The notes under the pieces: model-generated
Seen by the model: the letters and a program-made list of their open reading frames with translations, nothing else
The model's database searches: none
What the model was told of the DNA's origin: nothing
In this document: positions 36,464 through 46,440 of the stretch, piece by piece
Layout of the letters: every line of letters begins with the position of its first letter
Position numbering within the stretch: position 1 is the first letter of the stretch
Assembly (NCBI RefSeq): GCF_016464015.1
Contig: NZ_JACDXT010000048.1
Coordinates: forward strand, 1-64,000
Reading direction: 5' to 3'
Source of the DNA: Psychrobacter sp. bablab_jr014
Lineage (GTDB): Bacteria; Pseudomonadota; Gammaproteobacteria; Pseudomonadales; Moraxellaceae
DNA length: 64,000 nucleotides
Program-made: the position numbers and the translations under genes

Positions 36464-38314
36464 TTAGTAGACGCGAACTTTAGGCTCGATATAATCCACA
36501 GTCAGTGGGCTCTTGCGCACAGGTTTATAGATAATACGGTTACCTTCAGAGTACCACAGTGTATGCTTCATCCACTCGATATCGTTACGACCGTTTGGTG
36601 CAACCTTGTCATCGCTTGGACGGTCATAATCAAGTACGCTGTGCGCGCCGCGGCTTTCGTGACGATGCGCCGCTGAAATCATAGTCGCTTTTGCCACTTC
36701 GTATAAATTCGCCACTTCCAGCGCTTCGATACGCGCTGTGTTAAAGACTTGTGACTTATCCGCTAGATGGATGTTGTTTACTTTGTCTTCTAGCGCCAAG
36801 ATTTTATCCACACCTTCATCCATCAAGGCTTGGGTACGGAATACACTGGCGTGTTTTTGCATGGTTGCACGAATCTCATCCGCAACTTCTTGCGCATTAT
36901 AGCCTTCGGTTGATTGCTGCAACTTATTCAAGCGACCAACAGTAAAGTCCAATACGCGTGGGTCTAATGGCTTGTAGTCGTGGTCGGCTTGATGGTACTC
37001 ATCAACAATGTGTTTGCCCGCAGCACGACCAAAGACCACCAAATCTAGCAATGAGTTGGTACCCAAACGGTTAGCACCATGGACACTCACACACGCACAC
37101 TCACCAATGGCATACAGACCTTTTACGACGTTTCCGTGCGCGTATAGACCGTCTTCATCCGTACCTGCTTCTAGGTCTGGCTTAACCACTTGACCATGAA
37201 TGTTGGTTGGGATACCGCCCATCATATAGTGAATGGTTGGAATCACTGGAATCGGCTCTTTAGTGATGTCAACGTTGGCGAAGTTTTTGCCGATCTCAAA
37301 GACTGATGGCAGACGCTTCATGATGGTCTCTACGCCTAAGTGAGTCATGTCCATCACGATGTATTCGCCATTGGGACCACAGCCGCGACCTTCTTTGATC
37401 TCTTGGTCCATTGAACGTGATACCAAATCACGTGGTGCCAAGTCTTTCACGGTCGGTGCATAGCGCTCCATAAAGGCTTCGCCATCTTTGTTACGCAAGA
37501 TAGCACCTTCACCACGGCACCCTTCAGTCAACAGTACGCCAGCACCTGCAACGCCTGTTGGGTGGAATTGCCAAAACTCCATATCCTGTAGTGGAATGCC
37601 TGCACGTACTGCCATGCCAATACCATCACCCGTATTGATATACGCGTTGGTTGAGGCGGCAAAGATACGACCTGCGCCACCTGTTGCAAGGACTGTGATG
37701 GGTGACTGGAATACCGCGACTGTACCTGTCTCTTGCTCAATCGCTACCACGCCATTGATGTTGCCAGCGTCGTCTTTAATCAAGTCAAGCGCAATCCATT
37801 CGATAAAGAACTGGGTGCCTTGTTGTAGGTTTTTTTGATACAAGGTGTGTAGTAGTGCGTGACCTGTACGGTCAGCAGCAGCACACGCGCGTTGTACCGC
37901 TTTTTCGCCGTAGTTTGAGGTGTGACCGCCAAACGGACGCTGGTAGATGGTGCCATCTTCATTACGGTCAAATGGCATGCCCATGTGCTCAAGCTCATAC
38001 ACCACTTTTGGTGCTTCGCGGCACATGTACTCAATCGCGTCTTGGTCGCCGAGCCAGTCAGAACCTTTTACGGTGTCATAAAAGTGGAAATGCCAGTTGT
38101 CATTACTCATGTTACCAAGACTGGCACCAATACCGCCTTGAGCCGCAACGGTATGTGAACGGGTTGGGAATACCTTGGTAATCACCGCAACATTCATACC
38201 TGCTTCTGCAAGCTGCAATGAAGCACGCATACCCGAACCGCCACCACCAACGATGACCGCATCGTAGTTGAGGGTTTTGATATTACTAATGGTATTATCT
38301 TGTTTTGTCGCCAT
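36464..38314 (-). CDS. sdhA: Succinate dehydrogenase flavoprotein subunit
   Basis: 616 residues. Oxidises succinate to fumarate. FAD-binding VIVGGGGSGMRASLQLAEAG (20-39), covalent FAD histidine His-54 in SHTVAAQGGIGASLGN, substrate block HTLYQKNLQ and the catalytic Arg region REGRGCGPNG and PRDLVSRSM, then HYMMGGIPTNIHGQV and SVHGANRLGTNSLLDLVVFGRAAG. Ribosome binding site TAGGAAA. Lies 249 bases after sdhD and 158 before sdhB. Confidence 0.97.
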   Translation of the reverse strand: MATKQDNTISNIKTLNYDAVIVGGGGSGMRASLQLAEAGMNVAVITKVFPTRSHTVAAQGGIGASLGNMSNDNWHFHFYDTVKGSDWLGDQDAIEYMCREAPKVVYELEHMGMPFDRNEDGTIYQRPFGGHTSNYGEKAVQRACAAADRTGHALLHTLYQKNLQQGTQFFIEWIALDLIKDDAGNINGVVAIEQETGTVAVFQSPITVLATGGAGRIFAASTNAYINTGDGIGMAVRAGIPLQDMEFWQFHPTGVAGAGVLLTEGCRGEGAILRNKDGEAFMERYAPTVKDLAPRDLVSRSMDQEIKEGRGCGPNGEYIVMDMTHLGVETIMKRLPSVFEIGKNFANVDITKEPIPVIPTIHYMMGGIPTNIHGQVVKPDLEAGTDEDGLYAHGNVVKGLYAIGECACVSVHGANRLGTNSLLDLVVFGRAAGKHIVDEYHQADHDYKPLDPRVLDFTVGRLNKLQQSTEGYNAQEVADEIRATMQKHASVFRTQALMDEGVDKILALEDKVNNIHLADKSQVFNTARIEALEVANLYEVAKATMISAAHRHESRGAHSVLDYDRPSDDKVAPNGRNDIEWMKHTLWYSEGNRIIYKPVRKSPLTVDYIEPKVRVY

Positions 38315-38565
38315 TACGGTTTCCTAATGCTTGTTAAGTAAATACAAGACTGCTTGCCATCCTCTATTGTACGCCGATTGCGCAATAAAAACAGCAACAT
38401 TATCAAAGTCTTGCAACCACTTACTAAAATGTGCATAGCCAATATCTGTGTGCGCCTCTCAATTTGGGCGTGGATAAGGCTTTATGGTAGCTTGGCCATA
38501 GCAAGGGCTATTTGCTTTGCTATAGCACAGCACTAAATACAGATAAAACAGAGGCTTGTGAGCGA

Positions 38566-38970
38566 TTATACGGCAGCAACGAAGCCGTTACCCCAAAAGA
38601 TAATGATGCCCCAAAATAGAAAGACTAAAATGGCAATAATCATTAACGTTTGTAGTACCAAACGTAGTTTTGGCGCGCTCTCACCCAATTTTCCAGAAGT
38701 GATGTAGTCGGTAAATACCGTCCACATGCCCACCCAAGCGTGACCTGCGAGTGCCAATACCGCCACCAAACTAAATAGGCGCATCGGTAAACTGGTCATG
38801 AACGATGACCACTCGATAAACGTGACATTACCATGCGTCAAAAAGAAGCCCAGTAGGACCAAACTGTACACTGCCAAAACGACAGCACTGATGCGCTGGA
38901 CAATCCAATCGCGTGAGCCTGAGCCCGTGAGACCGGTGGCGCTTTTGATTCCTGAGTTATTTTTAATCAT
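38566..38970 (-). CDS. sdhD: Succinate dehydrogenase membrane anchor subunit D
   Basis: 134 residues with three transmembrane helices (about 28-50, 62-85 and 105-130). Opens with SGIKSATGLTGSGSRDWIVQRISAVVLAVYSLVL, the conserved region of SdhD, and has the haem ligand candidate in ALAGHAWVGMWTVFTDYI. Its ATG overlaps the stop of sdhC in TAATG, indicating translational coupling. A longer frame to 38985 is less likely. Together with SdhC binds haem b and ubiquinone. Confidence 0.92.
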   Translation of the reverse strand: MIKNNSGIKSATGLTGSGSRDWIVQRISAVVLAVYSLVLLGFFLTHGNVTFIEWSSFMTSLPMRLFSLVAVLALAGHAWVGMWTVFTDYITSGKLGESAPKLRLVLQTLMIIAILVFLFWGIIIFWGNGFVAAV

Positions 38971-39356
38971 TAGAACATCACCCATACAAATGACGCGACA
39001 ATTAGAATCGCTGCAATAACAAAGCTGATCATCGCAGCAGCGCGACCAGATTTTAGCTCTTCAGTCTTGCCCATATCAGCAAGTAAATGCTTGATGCCCA
39101 TCACAAAATGGTAAGCGATTGAGGCCACAAAAATCCATGCGATAAAACGTACAAGAACATTATCAAAGACTGTTGCAAAACTCTCAGGCGATGCCAAAGA
39201 ATTCTGTAATAGCCACAGCATGACAGGAATCAATAAGAATAAAATAATGCCAGAGATGCGATGCAGAATAGAGGCGATCGCGATTGGCGAGCGGTTAACA
39301 CTCACCACTTGGCTTAGAGGCAGATCAATAGGTCGGTTGCTTTTCACAGCGGGCAT
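38970..39356 (-). CDS. sdhC: Succinate dehydrogenase cytochrome b556 subunit
   Basis: 128 residues. SdhC signature near the start: NRPIDLPLSQVVSVNRSPIAIASILHRISGIILF with the Ser/Arg of the quinone site, and the haem-ligating His in YHFVMGIKHLLAD. Three transmembrane helices. The frame extends to 39416, but ATG 39356 (PAVKSNRP) fits the family length; its ribosome binding site (AAAAAGG) is very close to the start codon. First gene of sdhCDAB, with a candidate promoter about 480 bases upstream. Confidence 0.92.
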   Translation of the reverse strand: MPAVKSNRPIDLPLSQVVSVNRSPIAIASILHRISGIILFLLIPVMLWLLQNSLASPESFATVFDNVLVRFIAWIFVASIAYHFVMGIKHLLADMGKTEELKSGRAAAMISFVIAAILIVASFVWVMF

Positions 39357-40353
39357 CCTTTTTGCAGTTATACTCTTATGACTCACAAGCACCACGGCAA
39401 ATACTGCCATGCTCAAAGCATTATAAGAGACGGATAAGATAAGGAAGAGCTAGCTGACTTGTTAGTTTGCGCTAAATTTGGGGTATGAAAACGGCTGATA
39501 GGCAATCATCATCTGTTTTTTTGGATAGCACGGCATATCCATTACTGTCTGTAACTATACAGAATAAGAGCTTTGAAGATTTGACCTTATTAAGATCAAC
39601 GTCAAAACCTTTCAGTAAATCATAAAGCAAAAAAAAGACAACACAGCGTCGTCAGAAACAGACGGTTGCCATGAGTGCCACTAGATAGGCTGCTACTACG
39701 TTTACATATTAACCGTCAATCAGCCAAAAATGCACCTATAAACGCAGCAAAATATCAGTCAATGCTTTTAATCAATCGGTTTGTCTGAACATACCGCAAA
39801 TGTAGCGAAGCTAATATCAGTCAAATTGCCCTAATTATAAAATGACTGGCAAGCAATTACAAATTTATCCACTGAATAATGAATATCATGTAAATTTCAA
39901 CAAATCTGTAAGTGTGAGCCATATAATGTGCCACACATTGCCAATGTATAGATAATTATAACCGCATTTGCTCAACCTTGCTGTTTATTTACCCTTTATT
40001 TTGGCAATTTATAACTAGCTAAGCGTATAAGGACAAAGGACAGTCCGTTTTGGTCTGCTGATTGAGTGATAAACCTTACTTTAACTATTTTTTTCCTAAA
40101 TGGCCTAAGATACATATTTTGATACAAATGCTCATGCGTGTCAGTGCCCTATTTACAAGGGATTTGCCCGATTGGGCCCTAAAACTTTTTTCAACTCACG
40201 CAAGATAGCTGCTAAGATAGCCTCACTAAAGAGATGTCAAATTAATTCCATTCCTTTTTATATTTCAATGGAAAACGCCAATGAGCGTTGTATCTATCAA
40301 GTATTTAAACCGCTTACCTATTTGAACCAGCTACAATAAATGGAGAACAATTC
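39357..40353. other. Long divergent intergenic region between sdhC and gltA
   Basis: 997 bases, very AT-rich, no gene recognised in any frame. It should carry the promoters and control sites of the sdh operon and gltA. A good minus-strand promoter is at 39834-39862. The region is long for such a spacing and could hold a small RNA, but no clear terminator was seen. Confidence 0.55.
39834..39862 (-). promoter_or_regulatory. Candidate sigma-70 promoter of the sdh operon
   Basis: On the minus strand TTGTAA (39857-39862), exactly 17 bases, then TATAAT (39834-39839). Predicts a start near 39827 and a leader of about 470 bases to sdhC. Confidence 0.5.
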
Positions 40354-41634
40354 ATGGCTGATAAGAGTGCAAAACTGATTGCAGATGGCAAGGAATATGA
40401 CCTACCAATTATGGAAGGCACACTAGGACGTCCTGTCCTTGACGCAAGTGCAATACAAGATGCTGGCTACTGGTCATATGACCCTGGTTTTAAAGTCACA
40501 GCGCCTGTTGAATCAAAAATTACTTACATTGATGGTAATAAAGGCGAGCTGTTGCACCGCGGCTACCCTATCGATCAGTTGGCTGAAAGTGCAGAGTATC
40601 TAGAAGTTTGCTACGCCCTATTGCATGGCGATTTGCCAAACCAAGAACAAAAAGACGATTTTTATAAAAAAGTTCGTAAGCATTCAGCTGTACATGACCA
40701 GCTGCGTAAATTTTTTGAAGGTTTCCGTCGTGACGCGCACCCTATGGCGATTATGGTCGGTGTGGTCGGTGCATTGTCTGCGTTTTATCATGAAGGCCTC
40801 GATGTCAGCGAAGAACAGCACCGTGAAATCACGGCGATTCGCTTAATTGCAAAAATGCCAACCCTTGCTGCAATGAGCTATAAGTACTCACAAGGCGAGC
40901 CGTTCATGTATCCGCGTAATGACTTTAACTACGCTGAAAACTTCCTGTACATGATGTTTGCGAGCCCTGGCGATGTCAACTACCAAGTAAATCCTGTCAT
41001 CTCTAAAGCGATGGATCGTATCTTTACTCTGCACGCAGACCACGAGCAAAACGCCTCGACCTCAACCGTTCGTTTGGCAGGCTCTACAGGCGCGAACCCT
41101 TATGCCTGTATCGCTGCGGGTATCGCCGCGCTTTGGGGACCATCACATGGTGGTGCCAACGAAGCGGTACTAAAAATGCTCGATGAAATCGGTTCAGTTG
41201 AGAACGTGCCTGAATTCATGGAAAAAGTAAAACGCCGTGAAGTGAAGCTAATGGGCTTTGGTCACCGTGTTTACAAAAACTTTGACCCACGCGCCAAAGT
41301 CATGAAAGAGACGTGTGACGAAGTATTGGCAGATTTGGGTATCAATGATCCAAAACTTGAGCTGGCTATGAAGCTTGAGCAAATCGCCCTAGAAGATCCG
41401 TACTTCGTTGAGCGTAACCTGTATCCAAACGTAGACTTTTACTCAGGCATTATCCTAAAAGCTATTGGTATTCCAACCTCTATGTTTACGGTTATCTTCG
41501 CCCTAGCGCGTACCGCAGGCTGGATCAGCCACTGGTTAGAAATGCACAGCGCACCGTTCAAAATCGGTCGCCCACGCCAGCTATATACTGGTGAAACGCA
41601 TCGTGATTTTGTCAACATCGAAGACCGTAAGTAA
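40354..41634 (+). CDS. gltA: Citrate synthase (type II, hexameric)
   Basis: 426 residues. Condenses oxaloacetate and acetyl-CoA, the entry to the TCA cycle. The N-terminal beta domain ([25 protein letters not shown]) is that of the NADH-regulated gammaproteobacterial type. Catalytic blocks: [55 protein letters not shown] and the Asp/Arg region in [35 protein letters not shown] preceded by ATGGAGAAC. Divergent from the sdh operon. Confidence 0.97.
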   Translation: MADKSAKLIADGKEYDLPIMEGTLGRPVLDASAIQDAGYWSYDPGFKVTAPVESKITYIDGNKGELLHRGYPIDQLAESAEYLEVCYALLHGDLPNQEQKDDFYKKVRKHSAVHDQLRKFFEGFRRDAHPMAIMVGVVGALSAFYHEGLDVSEEQHREITAIRLIAKMPTLAAMSYKYSQGEPFMYPRNDFNYAENFLYMMFASPGDVNYQVNPVISKAMDRIFTLHADHEQNASTSTVRLAGSTGANPYACIAAGIAALWGPSHGGANEAVLKMLDEIGSVENVPEFMEKVKRREVKLMGFGHRVYKNFDPRAKVMKETCDEVLADLGINDPKLELAMKLEQIALEDPYFVERNLYPNVDFYSGIILKAIGIPTSMFTVIFALARTAGWISHWLEMHSAPFKIGRPRQLYTGETHRDFVNIEDRK

Positions 41635-41766
41635 GTCTTTGCCGTTTTTGTCAAAACATATACCGTGCTTTATGTAAGCAGCTTGACCAAGGCTGGGTTG
41701 CTTACCCTCTATTGTCCACGCCAAACGGCTACCGTCGTACTGTCAAACGAGGTAAGGCAATGCAAA

Positions 41767-41793
41767 AAATCCCGCTATCTGCGGGATTTGTTG
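41767..41793 (+). terminator. Terminator downstream of gltA
   Basis: AAATCCCGC, loop TATCT, GCGGGATTT then TGTTGT. Short but perfect nine-base stem 133 bases after gltA. Confidence 0.65.
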
Positions 41794-41863
41794 TGTCTAT
41801 CCTGTTGACCCTAGCCTTTGGCATATCCTGCTTAAAAGCATCTTGATGAATGACACCGAGTTA

Positions 41864-42772
41864 TCATTGCTGATAACTCTCTAACGTCTCTTCATACTTT
41901 TGAATTTGCTCATCATAGTCTTTCATGGTGCTGTTAAATTTATCCATTAACGCTTCAAATTCAGCTTGCTGGGCTGCTTTAACATTTTGCATATCAATCG
42001 CTTGCTGGGCTTCAATCTGCTGCCAAACCTGATGCTGTACCACAAGACGCGCTAAAGCAGGGCTTTTGAGCACCAGTCTGTCGGCAATTTCTGTATGCTC
42101 AAAGAGTCCCGGCACTAACGAGGCCACATTCAGCAGTGTGTTCATCTGCGTGGCGGTTAGTGATTGATTATCAGCGGTATATAAGGCGCGCATGGCGTCC
42201 TGATACTGGTCAATAATGTCTGTCTCATCAAGCTGCTCAGGCGCGCGCGGCTCTAGGGTGACCTTTTGTAATACCGCAAGATCACGCTCACCCGCTTCGA
42301 CACTGGTATTGATATCTTCGCTGCTCGCTGCACTAGCGGCAGTATCCTGCGCGTCATTTGCCATACTGGTGTTGCTGTTAGCATTATCGCTATTTGCTGT
42401 TACTGGGTTGGTCTCAGAATCGGCAGGTGCTGTCACTTGTCCATTCGTCATATCCGTTGCCATGGTCGCATCAGCAGCTTGCAAGGATTCATATTCTGCT
42501 TGCAAACGGCGCTGTAGGGCTTGTTTTTGCATGACGTAACGCGGCTGAAAAGCTTCGATACGTGCCGCAGCCGAGTCACTTGGCGTCACAGGTGCAATAC
42601 GTTTGACCGATTCATTTTGTGTGTCTGCTGCGCTCTGCGTGGGGGTGGTTTGTTCCTGACAGGCACTCAGCAACAAAGCGCCTGACAAGACAGCCGCTGT
42701 TAGAGCGCGTTTTTTACGCGTTTGTGTCATTAAAGTGGTCGGCGCAAGGGTTGAGGTCAGATGAGTGAACAT
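41864..42772 (-). CDS. Predicted lipoprotein of unknown function with C-terminal coiled coil
   Basis: 302 residues. Type II signal peptide with a long n-region (to about 22), hydrophobic LTAAVLSGALLLSAC and lipobox LSAC, Cys-38 being the lipidation site. The mature protein has an Asn/Ser/Thr/Ala-rich linker (about 100-150), a mixed helical domain and a C-terminal coiled coil from about 255 to 302 (QQAEFEALMDKFNSTMKDYD onwards). The start is uncertain: TTG 42796, GTG 42775, ATG 42772 and ATG 42730 are possible; 42772 has AGGAG about ten bases upstream, 42730 has no ribosome binding site. No family is recognised. It is transcribed alone. Confidence 0.65.
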   Translation of the reverse strand: MFTHLTSTLAPTTLMTQTRKKRALTAAVLSGALLLSACQEQTTPTQSAADTQNESVKRIAPVTPSDSAAARIEAFQPRYVMQKQALQRRLQAEYESLQAADATMATDMTNGQVTAPADSETNPVTANSDNANSNTSMANDAQDTAASAASSEDINTSVEAGERDLAVLQKVTLEPRAPEQLDETDIIDQYQDAMRALYTADNQSLTATQMNTLLNVASLVPGLFEHTEIADRLVLKSPALARLVVQHQVWQQIEAQQAIDMQNVKAAQQAEFEALMDKFNSTMKDYDEQIQKYEETLESYQQ

Positions 42773-42927
42773 CACAGCACAGCTCCTATCGGTCAATCGA
42801 AACAGTTGGTCAAAATTAGCGGATTAAAAACATGACAAATATAGGCATGAAACTAGCCCTTTTTATCGCTATAAAAGTATAACGAAGCGCTGTTACCTCA
42901 TCGCGTCACGTCGGTAGCGATTCATAC

Positions 42928-43476
42928 TTACACTGTAAATGTAGGCTTAACAGCAGCGCGACTCTTTATATTGTCATTTAAAAATGGAATACAAGTACGC
43001 AAAGCACTACAGTCTTCATTGCGCTGCGTTTTGATAAAAAAATCCTGCACCATTCGTGCCTGTTGCTCAATACCATAAGCCGTAAAGGGCTTATTGGGTA
43101 GTAAATCGTAGTCGTAGCGACGGCTACGCAGTGCGCCACGTATGACTTTGATGCCATGCTGAACCTGCCATACGTGCGTCAATTCGTGTATCAGCCAGCT
43201 TTGGGTTAACAATGGCTTTTTGCTAAAGTCGACTGTCCAGTCATCAGGGTGAAAATAGATATATCCTTTTGGACTGACGGCGTAGTTTTTGAGCACCCAC
43301 CATGTGGTTTTTAAGCGAATGTCGTCCAGTGCCAAGCTGTCACCAAACACGCTACGCGCAAGTTCACGCTCGCCCACCGTTAATGGACGCGATAAGGGCG
43401 CGCGCCATGCTTGATAACGTGCTTTGGGCGTTAGTGCGTTAAAAAAGCGCTGAGTAAGGGATAACCGATGCGACAA
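42928..43476 (-). CDS. HExxH-motif protein, 'vgr-related'/DUF4157-like
   Basis: 182 residues, no signal peptide evident. The order LTVGERELARSVFGDSLALDDIRLK and then WLIHELTHVWQVQHG (about 113-127) matches the pattern of small proteins annotated as vgr-related or DUF4157-like, in which HELTHVWQ is a zinc-peptidase motif (HExxH). The usual substrate and secretion route are unknown. The start is TTG at 43476, supported by AAAGGAAA at about six bases; no suitable ATG exists. There is no type VI secretion gene nearby, so a link to VgrG is not supported here. Divergent from rarA. Confidence 0.65.
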   Translation of the reverse strand: MSHRLSLTQRFFNALTPKARYQAWRAPLSRPLTVGERELARSVFGDSLALDDIRLKTTWWVLKNYAVSPKGYIYFHPDDWTVDFSKKPLLTQSWLIHELTHVWQVQHGIKVIRGALRSRRYDYDLLPNKPFTAYGIEQQARMVQDFFIKTQRNEDCSALRTCIPFLNDNIKSRAAVKPTFTV

Positions 43477-43715
43477 AGCAAGTTTCCTTTAATAATGGAA
43501 GAAGATTTAAAGCACGCAGGTAGCACCTATATTGGTATGGGTCACTTTAGAAAAAAGAGCACCGTGCCAAACCGTTACGCAATGGACACAACCTATACAT
43601 GTCGCAGATGCTTGTTATTGTCGTTACCGCCATTGTTATTTTTCTTGTTTTGACAACCCTTGTTTTACAGGTTCTTGTTATTATGGTCATATTTTGATTG
43701 ATTATCGAGGATATT

Positions 43716-45011
43716 ATGCCTGCTGCCATGCACTCTGACACCCCGCTTGCTCAGCGGATGCGCCCACGGCGATTAGATGAGGTTATCGGACAAACGCATT
43801 TGCTGGCAGAGGGTGCACCCTTACGGCGGTTGGTTGCGCATAGGCACTTGCCTTCGATTATCTTACATGGCGAAGCAGGCGTGGGCAAAACGACGATAGC
43901 CATGCTACTTGCTGATGCCGTGGGACGACCGTTTCACTTATTGTCTGCCCTCAATACAGGCGTGAAGCAGCTGCGCGAGGTGTTAGAGAGTAAAGATTCG
44001 CTAAGTTTGGCTGCGCCTGTGGTGTTTATTGACGAGATACACCGTTTTAATAAAGGCCAGCAAGATGCGCTGCTCGGCGCGGTGGAAGCTGGCGACATCA
44101 CACTGATTGGCGCAACCACTGAAAATCCGTCATTTAGTATCAATAATGCCTTGCTCTCGCGCTGTCAAACGTATCGCTTAGAGTCACTTACACCCAAGGA
44201 AATTACCCAATTATTAAATCGGGCGACTCTAGAAGACACGGTTTTAAAAACGCTAGATATCGACTTGAGAGCCTGCCAGCTGATTGCGGATTTGGCACAT
44301 GGCGATGCGCGTAAGGCACTAAACATCCTTGAGATTGCAGTACAGACCGCAGACCATAGTACAGGCGTCTTAATCATCGATGATGCGCTGGTCAGTACGG
44401 TCGCCCAAAGCGCGCTGGCTAGATACGATAAGGATGGCGAGCAGCATTACAACATCGTCTCGGCAATGATTAAATCAATTCGTGGCTCGGACGCTGATGC
44501 GGCGCTGTATTGGATGGCGCGGATGTTGGTGGCGGGTGAGCCTGCCGACTTTATTGCGCGCCGCTTGGTGATTGCCGCCAGTGAAGACATTGGTAATGCC
44601 AATCCCAATGCGCTGCTGCTCGCCGATGCGGCTCTCAGAAGCGTGCAGTCTATTGGTATGCCTGAGGCGCGTATTATTTTAGGGCAAGTGGTGGTGTATT
44701 TGGCTACCAGCGCCAAAAGCAACAGCACCTATAAAGCCATTAATGCCGCCATGGCGCTAGCGGAAAAAGATGCCTCCCCTGTGCCTATGCACCTGCGTAA
44801 CGGCACCACCAAGCTGATGCGCCAGCAAGGTTACGGGCAAGGCTATATCTATCCGCACGACTACCCGCAGCATTACTATCCACAAAACTATTTGCCTGAT
44901 AATTTACTGGGCACCCGTTTTTATGAATTTGCAGACAATCAGCGCGAGCAGCACAGCAAAAAATTTATGGCGTGGTTAAAAGATCAATACCATAACTCAA
45001 AAAAATCCTAA
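43716..45011 (+). CDS. rarA: Replication-associated recombination protein A
   Basis: 431 residues. AAA+ ATPase acting at stalled replication forks. PLAQRMRPRRLDEVIGQTHLL at the start, Walker A HGEAGVGKTTIAM, Walker B VFIDEIHRFNKGQQDALL, sensor 1 LIGATTENPSFSIN and arginine finger LLSRCQTY. The MgsA/RarA C-terminal domain follows (YDKDGEQHYNIVSAMIKSIRGSDADAALYWMARML, then NIGNANP-like DIGNANPNALLLADAA). ATG 43716 with GAGG is chosen over a TTG at 43698. Confidence 0.95.
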   Translation: MPAAMHSDTPLAQRMRPRRLDEVIGQTHLLAEGAPLRRLVAHRHLPSIILHGEAGVGKTTIAMLLADAVGRPFHLLSALNTGVKQLREVLESKDSLSLAAPVVFIDEIHRFNKGQQDALLGAVEAGDITLIGATTENPSFSINNALLSRCQTYRLESLTPKEITQLLNRATLEDTVLKTLDIDLRACQLIADLAHGDARKALNILEIAVQTADHSTGVLIIDDALVSTVAQSALARYDKDGEQHYNIVSAMIKSIRGSDADAALYWMARMLVAGEPADFIARRLVIAASEDIGNANPNALLLADAALRSVQSIGMPEARIILGQVVVYLATSAKSNSTYKAINAAMALAEKDASPVPMHLRNGTTKLMRQQGYGQGYIYPHDYPQHYYPQNYLPDNLLGTRFYEFADNQREQHSKKFMAWLKDQYHNSKKS

Positions 45012-45234
45012 AACGGCGACGCTGATACGGCTGATTGATAGAATAAACCCCAAGGTAAACGGACAGTACAGCAAAAAGCCAAAAAAATCGTTAGAATAAG
45101 CCCATGCCTGTCAATCCTAACCCATCTGACCGCCCAGTGTGAGTAGCAAGCGCTGCAAAACATCAAGCGCTTATCAATAGCGGATGGACTGATGACAGAT
45201 TACTGATAATGCCTCCAAAACGACTGAGATAATT

Positions 45235-46350
45235 ATGACTTTAAATACCATTCCAGAGATTCTTGATGACATCCGCGCAGGCAAAATGGTCATCTTTATG
45301 GATGATGAAGACCGTGAAAATGAAGGCGACTTGATTATGGCCGCCACCCACGTGCGTCCTGATGATATCAACTTTATGATTACCCATGCGCGCGGCTTGG
45401 TGTGCTTGACCTTATCAGAAGCGCGTGCGCGCCAGCTAGAGCTGCCTTTGATGTCAGATCGTAACGAAGCCAAGTTCAGTACCAACTTTACGGTATCTAT
45501 TGAAGCGGCTGAAGGCGTGACCACAGGTATCTCTGCTGCTGACCGTGCGCGTACTATTCAAGCGGCTGTATCTGCAAGCGCCAAAGCCAGCGATGTGGTA
45601 CAGCCAGGCCATATATTCCCTATCGTTGCGCGTAATGGCGGCGTATTGCACCGCGCAGGTCACACCGAAGCGGGTTGTGATTTGGCACGTCTTGCAGGTC
45701 TTGAGCCTGCGTCAGTACTGGTTGAGATTATCAATGCCGATGGTACGATGGCACGCCGCCCTGATTTAGAAGTCTTTGCTAAAGAGCACAACCTCAAAAT
45801 CGGCACCATCAGCGATTTAATCAACTACCGCATTGCCAATGAACAAACCATCGAAGAAGTCTCAGCAAAGCCTTTTGAGACGGAGTACGGTACCTTTACC
45901 CTACACCGCTTCCGTGAGTTTGGCGCGGATGAGACCCATTTGGCACTGGTCAAAGGCGATGTCACCGAAGGCGTCAGCACTGTACGTGTACACGGCTTTC
46001 ACCCTTTGCGTGACCTGTTCGCTGCCAAAAACGATGCCACAGGCCGTAGCGGCTGGAGCGTACAATCGGCATTAAAAGAAATCAGCGAGTCGCCACGTGG
46101 CGCGTTGGTATGGATTGGTAGTAATGATCCTGTTGATTTGGGCGACGCGCTAGACAAAACTGCAGACAACCAATCGCTATCGACCATCACGCAGCAGCCG
46201 TACCGCAGCATTGGTGTGGGGGCTCAGATTTTGCGTCATTTGGGCATTCGCGACATGCGCCTGTTGTCATCGCCAATGAAATTTCACGCTTTGTCTGGCT
46301 TTGAGCTAAACGTGGTTGAGTCGGTTGCAGCGCCTGGTGAGGATGCGTAA
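45235..46350 (+). CDS. ribBA: 3,4-dihydroxy-2-butanone 4-phosphate synthase with degenerate GTP cyclohydrolase II domain
   Basis: 371 residues. The first 200 residues are a complete DHBP synthase (RibB), which makes the four-carbon unit of riboflavin from ribulose-5-phosphate: FMDDEDRENEGDLI with the acidic metal ligands, THARGLVCL and HRAGHTEAGCDLARLAG. The C-terminal half (about 207-365) has the GTP cyclohydrolase II fold but not its active site: the zinc cysteines of SECLTGD...LRCDCG are absent (HGFHPLRDLFAAKND) and the QEGRG block is lost. This is the RibBX type, so a separate RibA must exist. No FMN riboswitch was seen upstream. Confidence 0.92.
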   Translation: MTLNTIPEILDDIRAGKMVIFMDDEDRENEGDLIMAATHVRPDDINFMITHARGLVCLTLSEARARQLELPLMSDRNEAKFSTNFTVSIEAAEGVTTGISAADRARTIQAAVSASAKASDVVQPGHIFPIVARNGGVLHRAGHTEAGCDLARLAGLEPASVLVEIINADGTMARRPDLEVFAKEHNLKIGTISDLINYRIANEQTIEEVSAKPFETEYGTFTLHRFREFGADETHLALVKGDVTEGVSTVRVHGFHPLRDLFAAKNDATGRSGWSVQSALKEISESPRGALVWIGSNDPVDLGDALDKTADNQSLSTITQQPYRSIGVGAQILRHLGIRDMRLLSSPMKFHALSGFELNVVESVAAPGEDA

Positions 46351-46386
46351 ACACATCATTAATGCGCCACACACCCTACTTTAAAC

Positions 46387-46420
46387 AAAAAACCCATCGT
46401 ATTAAATCGATGGGTTTTTT
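46387..46420. terminator. Bidirectional terminator between ribBA and the thioesterase gene
   Basis: AAAAAACCCATCG, loop TATTAAAT, CGATGGGTTTTTT. A- and T-runs on both sides of a perfect stem. Confidence 0.88.
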
Positions 46421-46440
46421 CTATGCTGCTAAGAGTCCAG

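Noticed and set aside
43477-43715. Short plus-strand frame between the HELTH protein and rarA
   Set aside because: No ribosome binding site and Cys/Leu-rich shadow composition; overlaps the start of the minus-strand gene.
45012-45234. Possible FMN riboswitch before ribBA
   Set aside because: None of the conserved RFN blocks was found in this 223-base leader.
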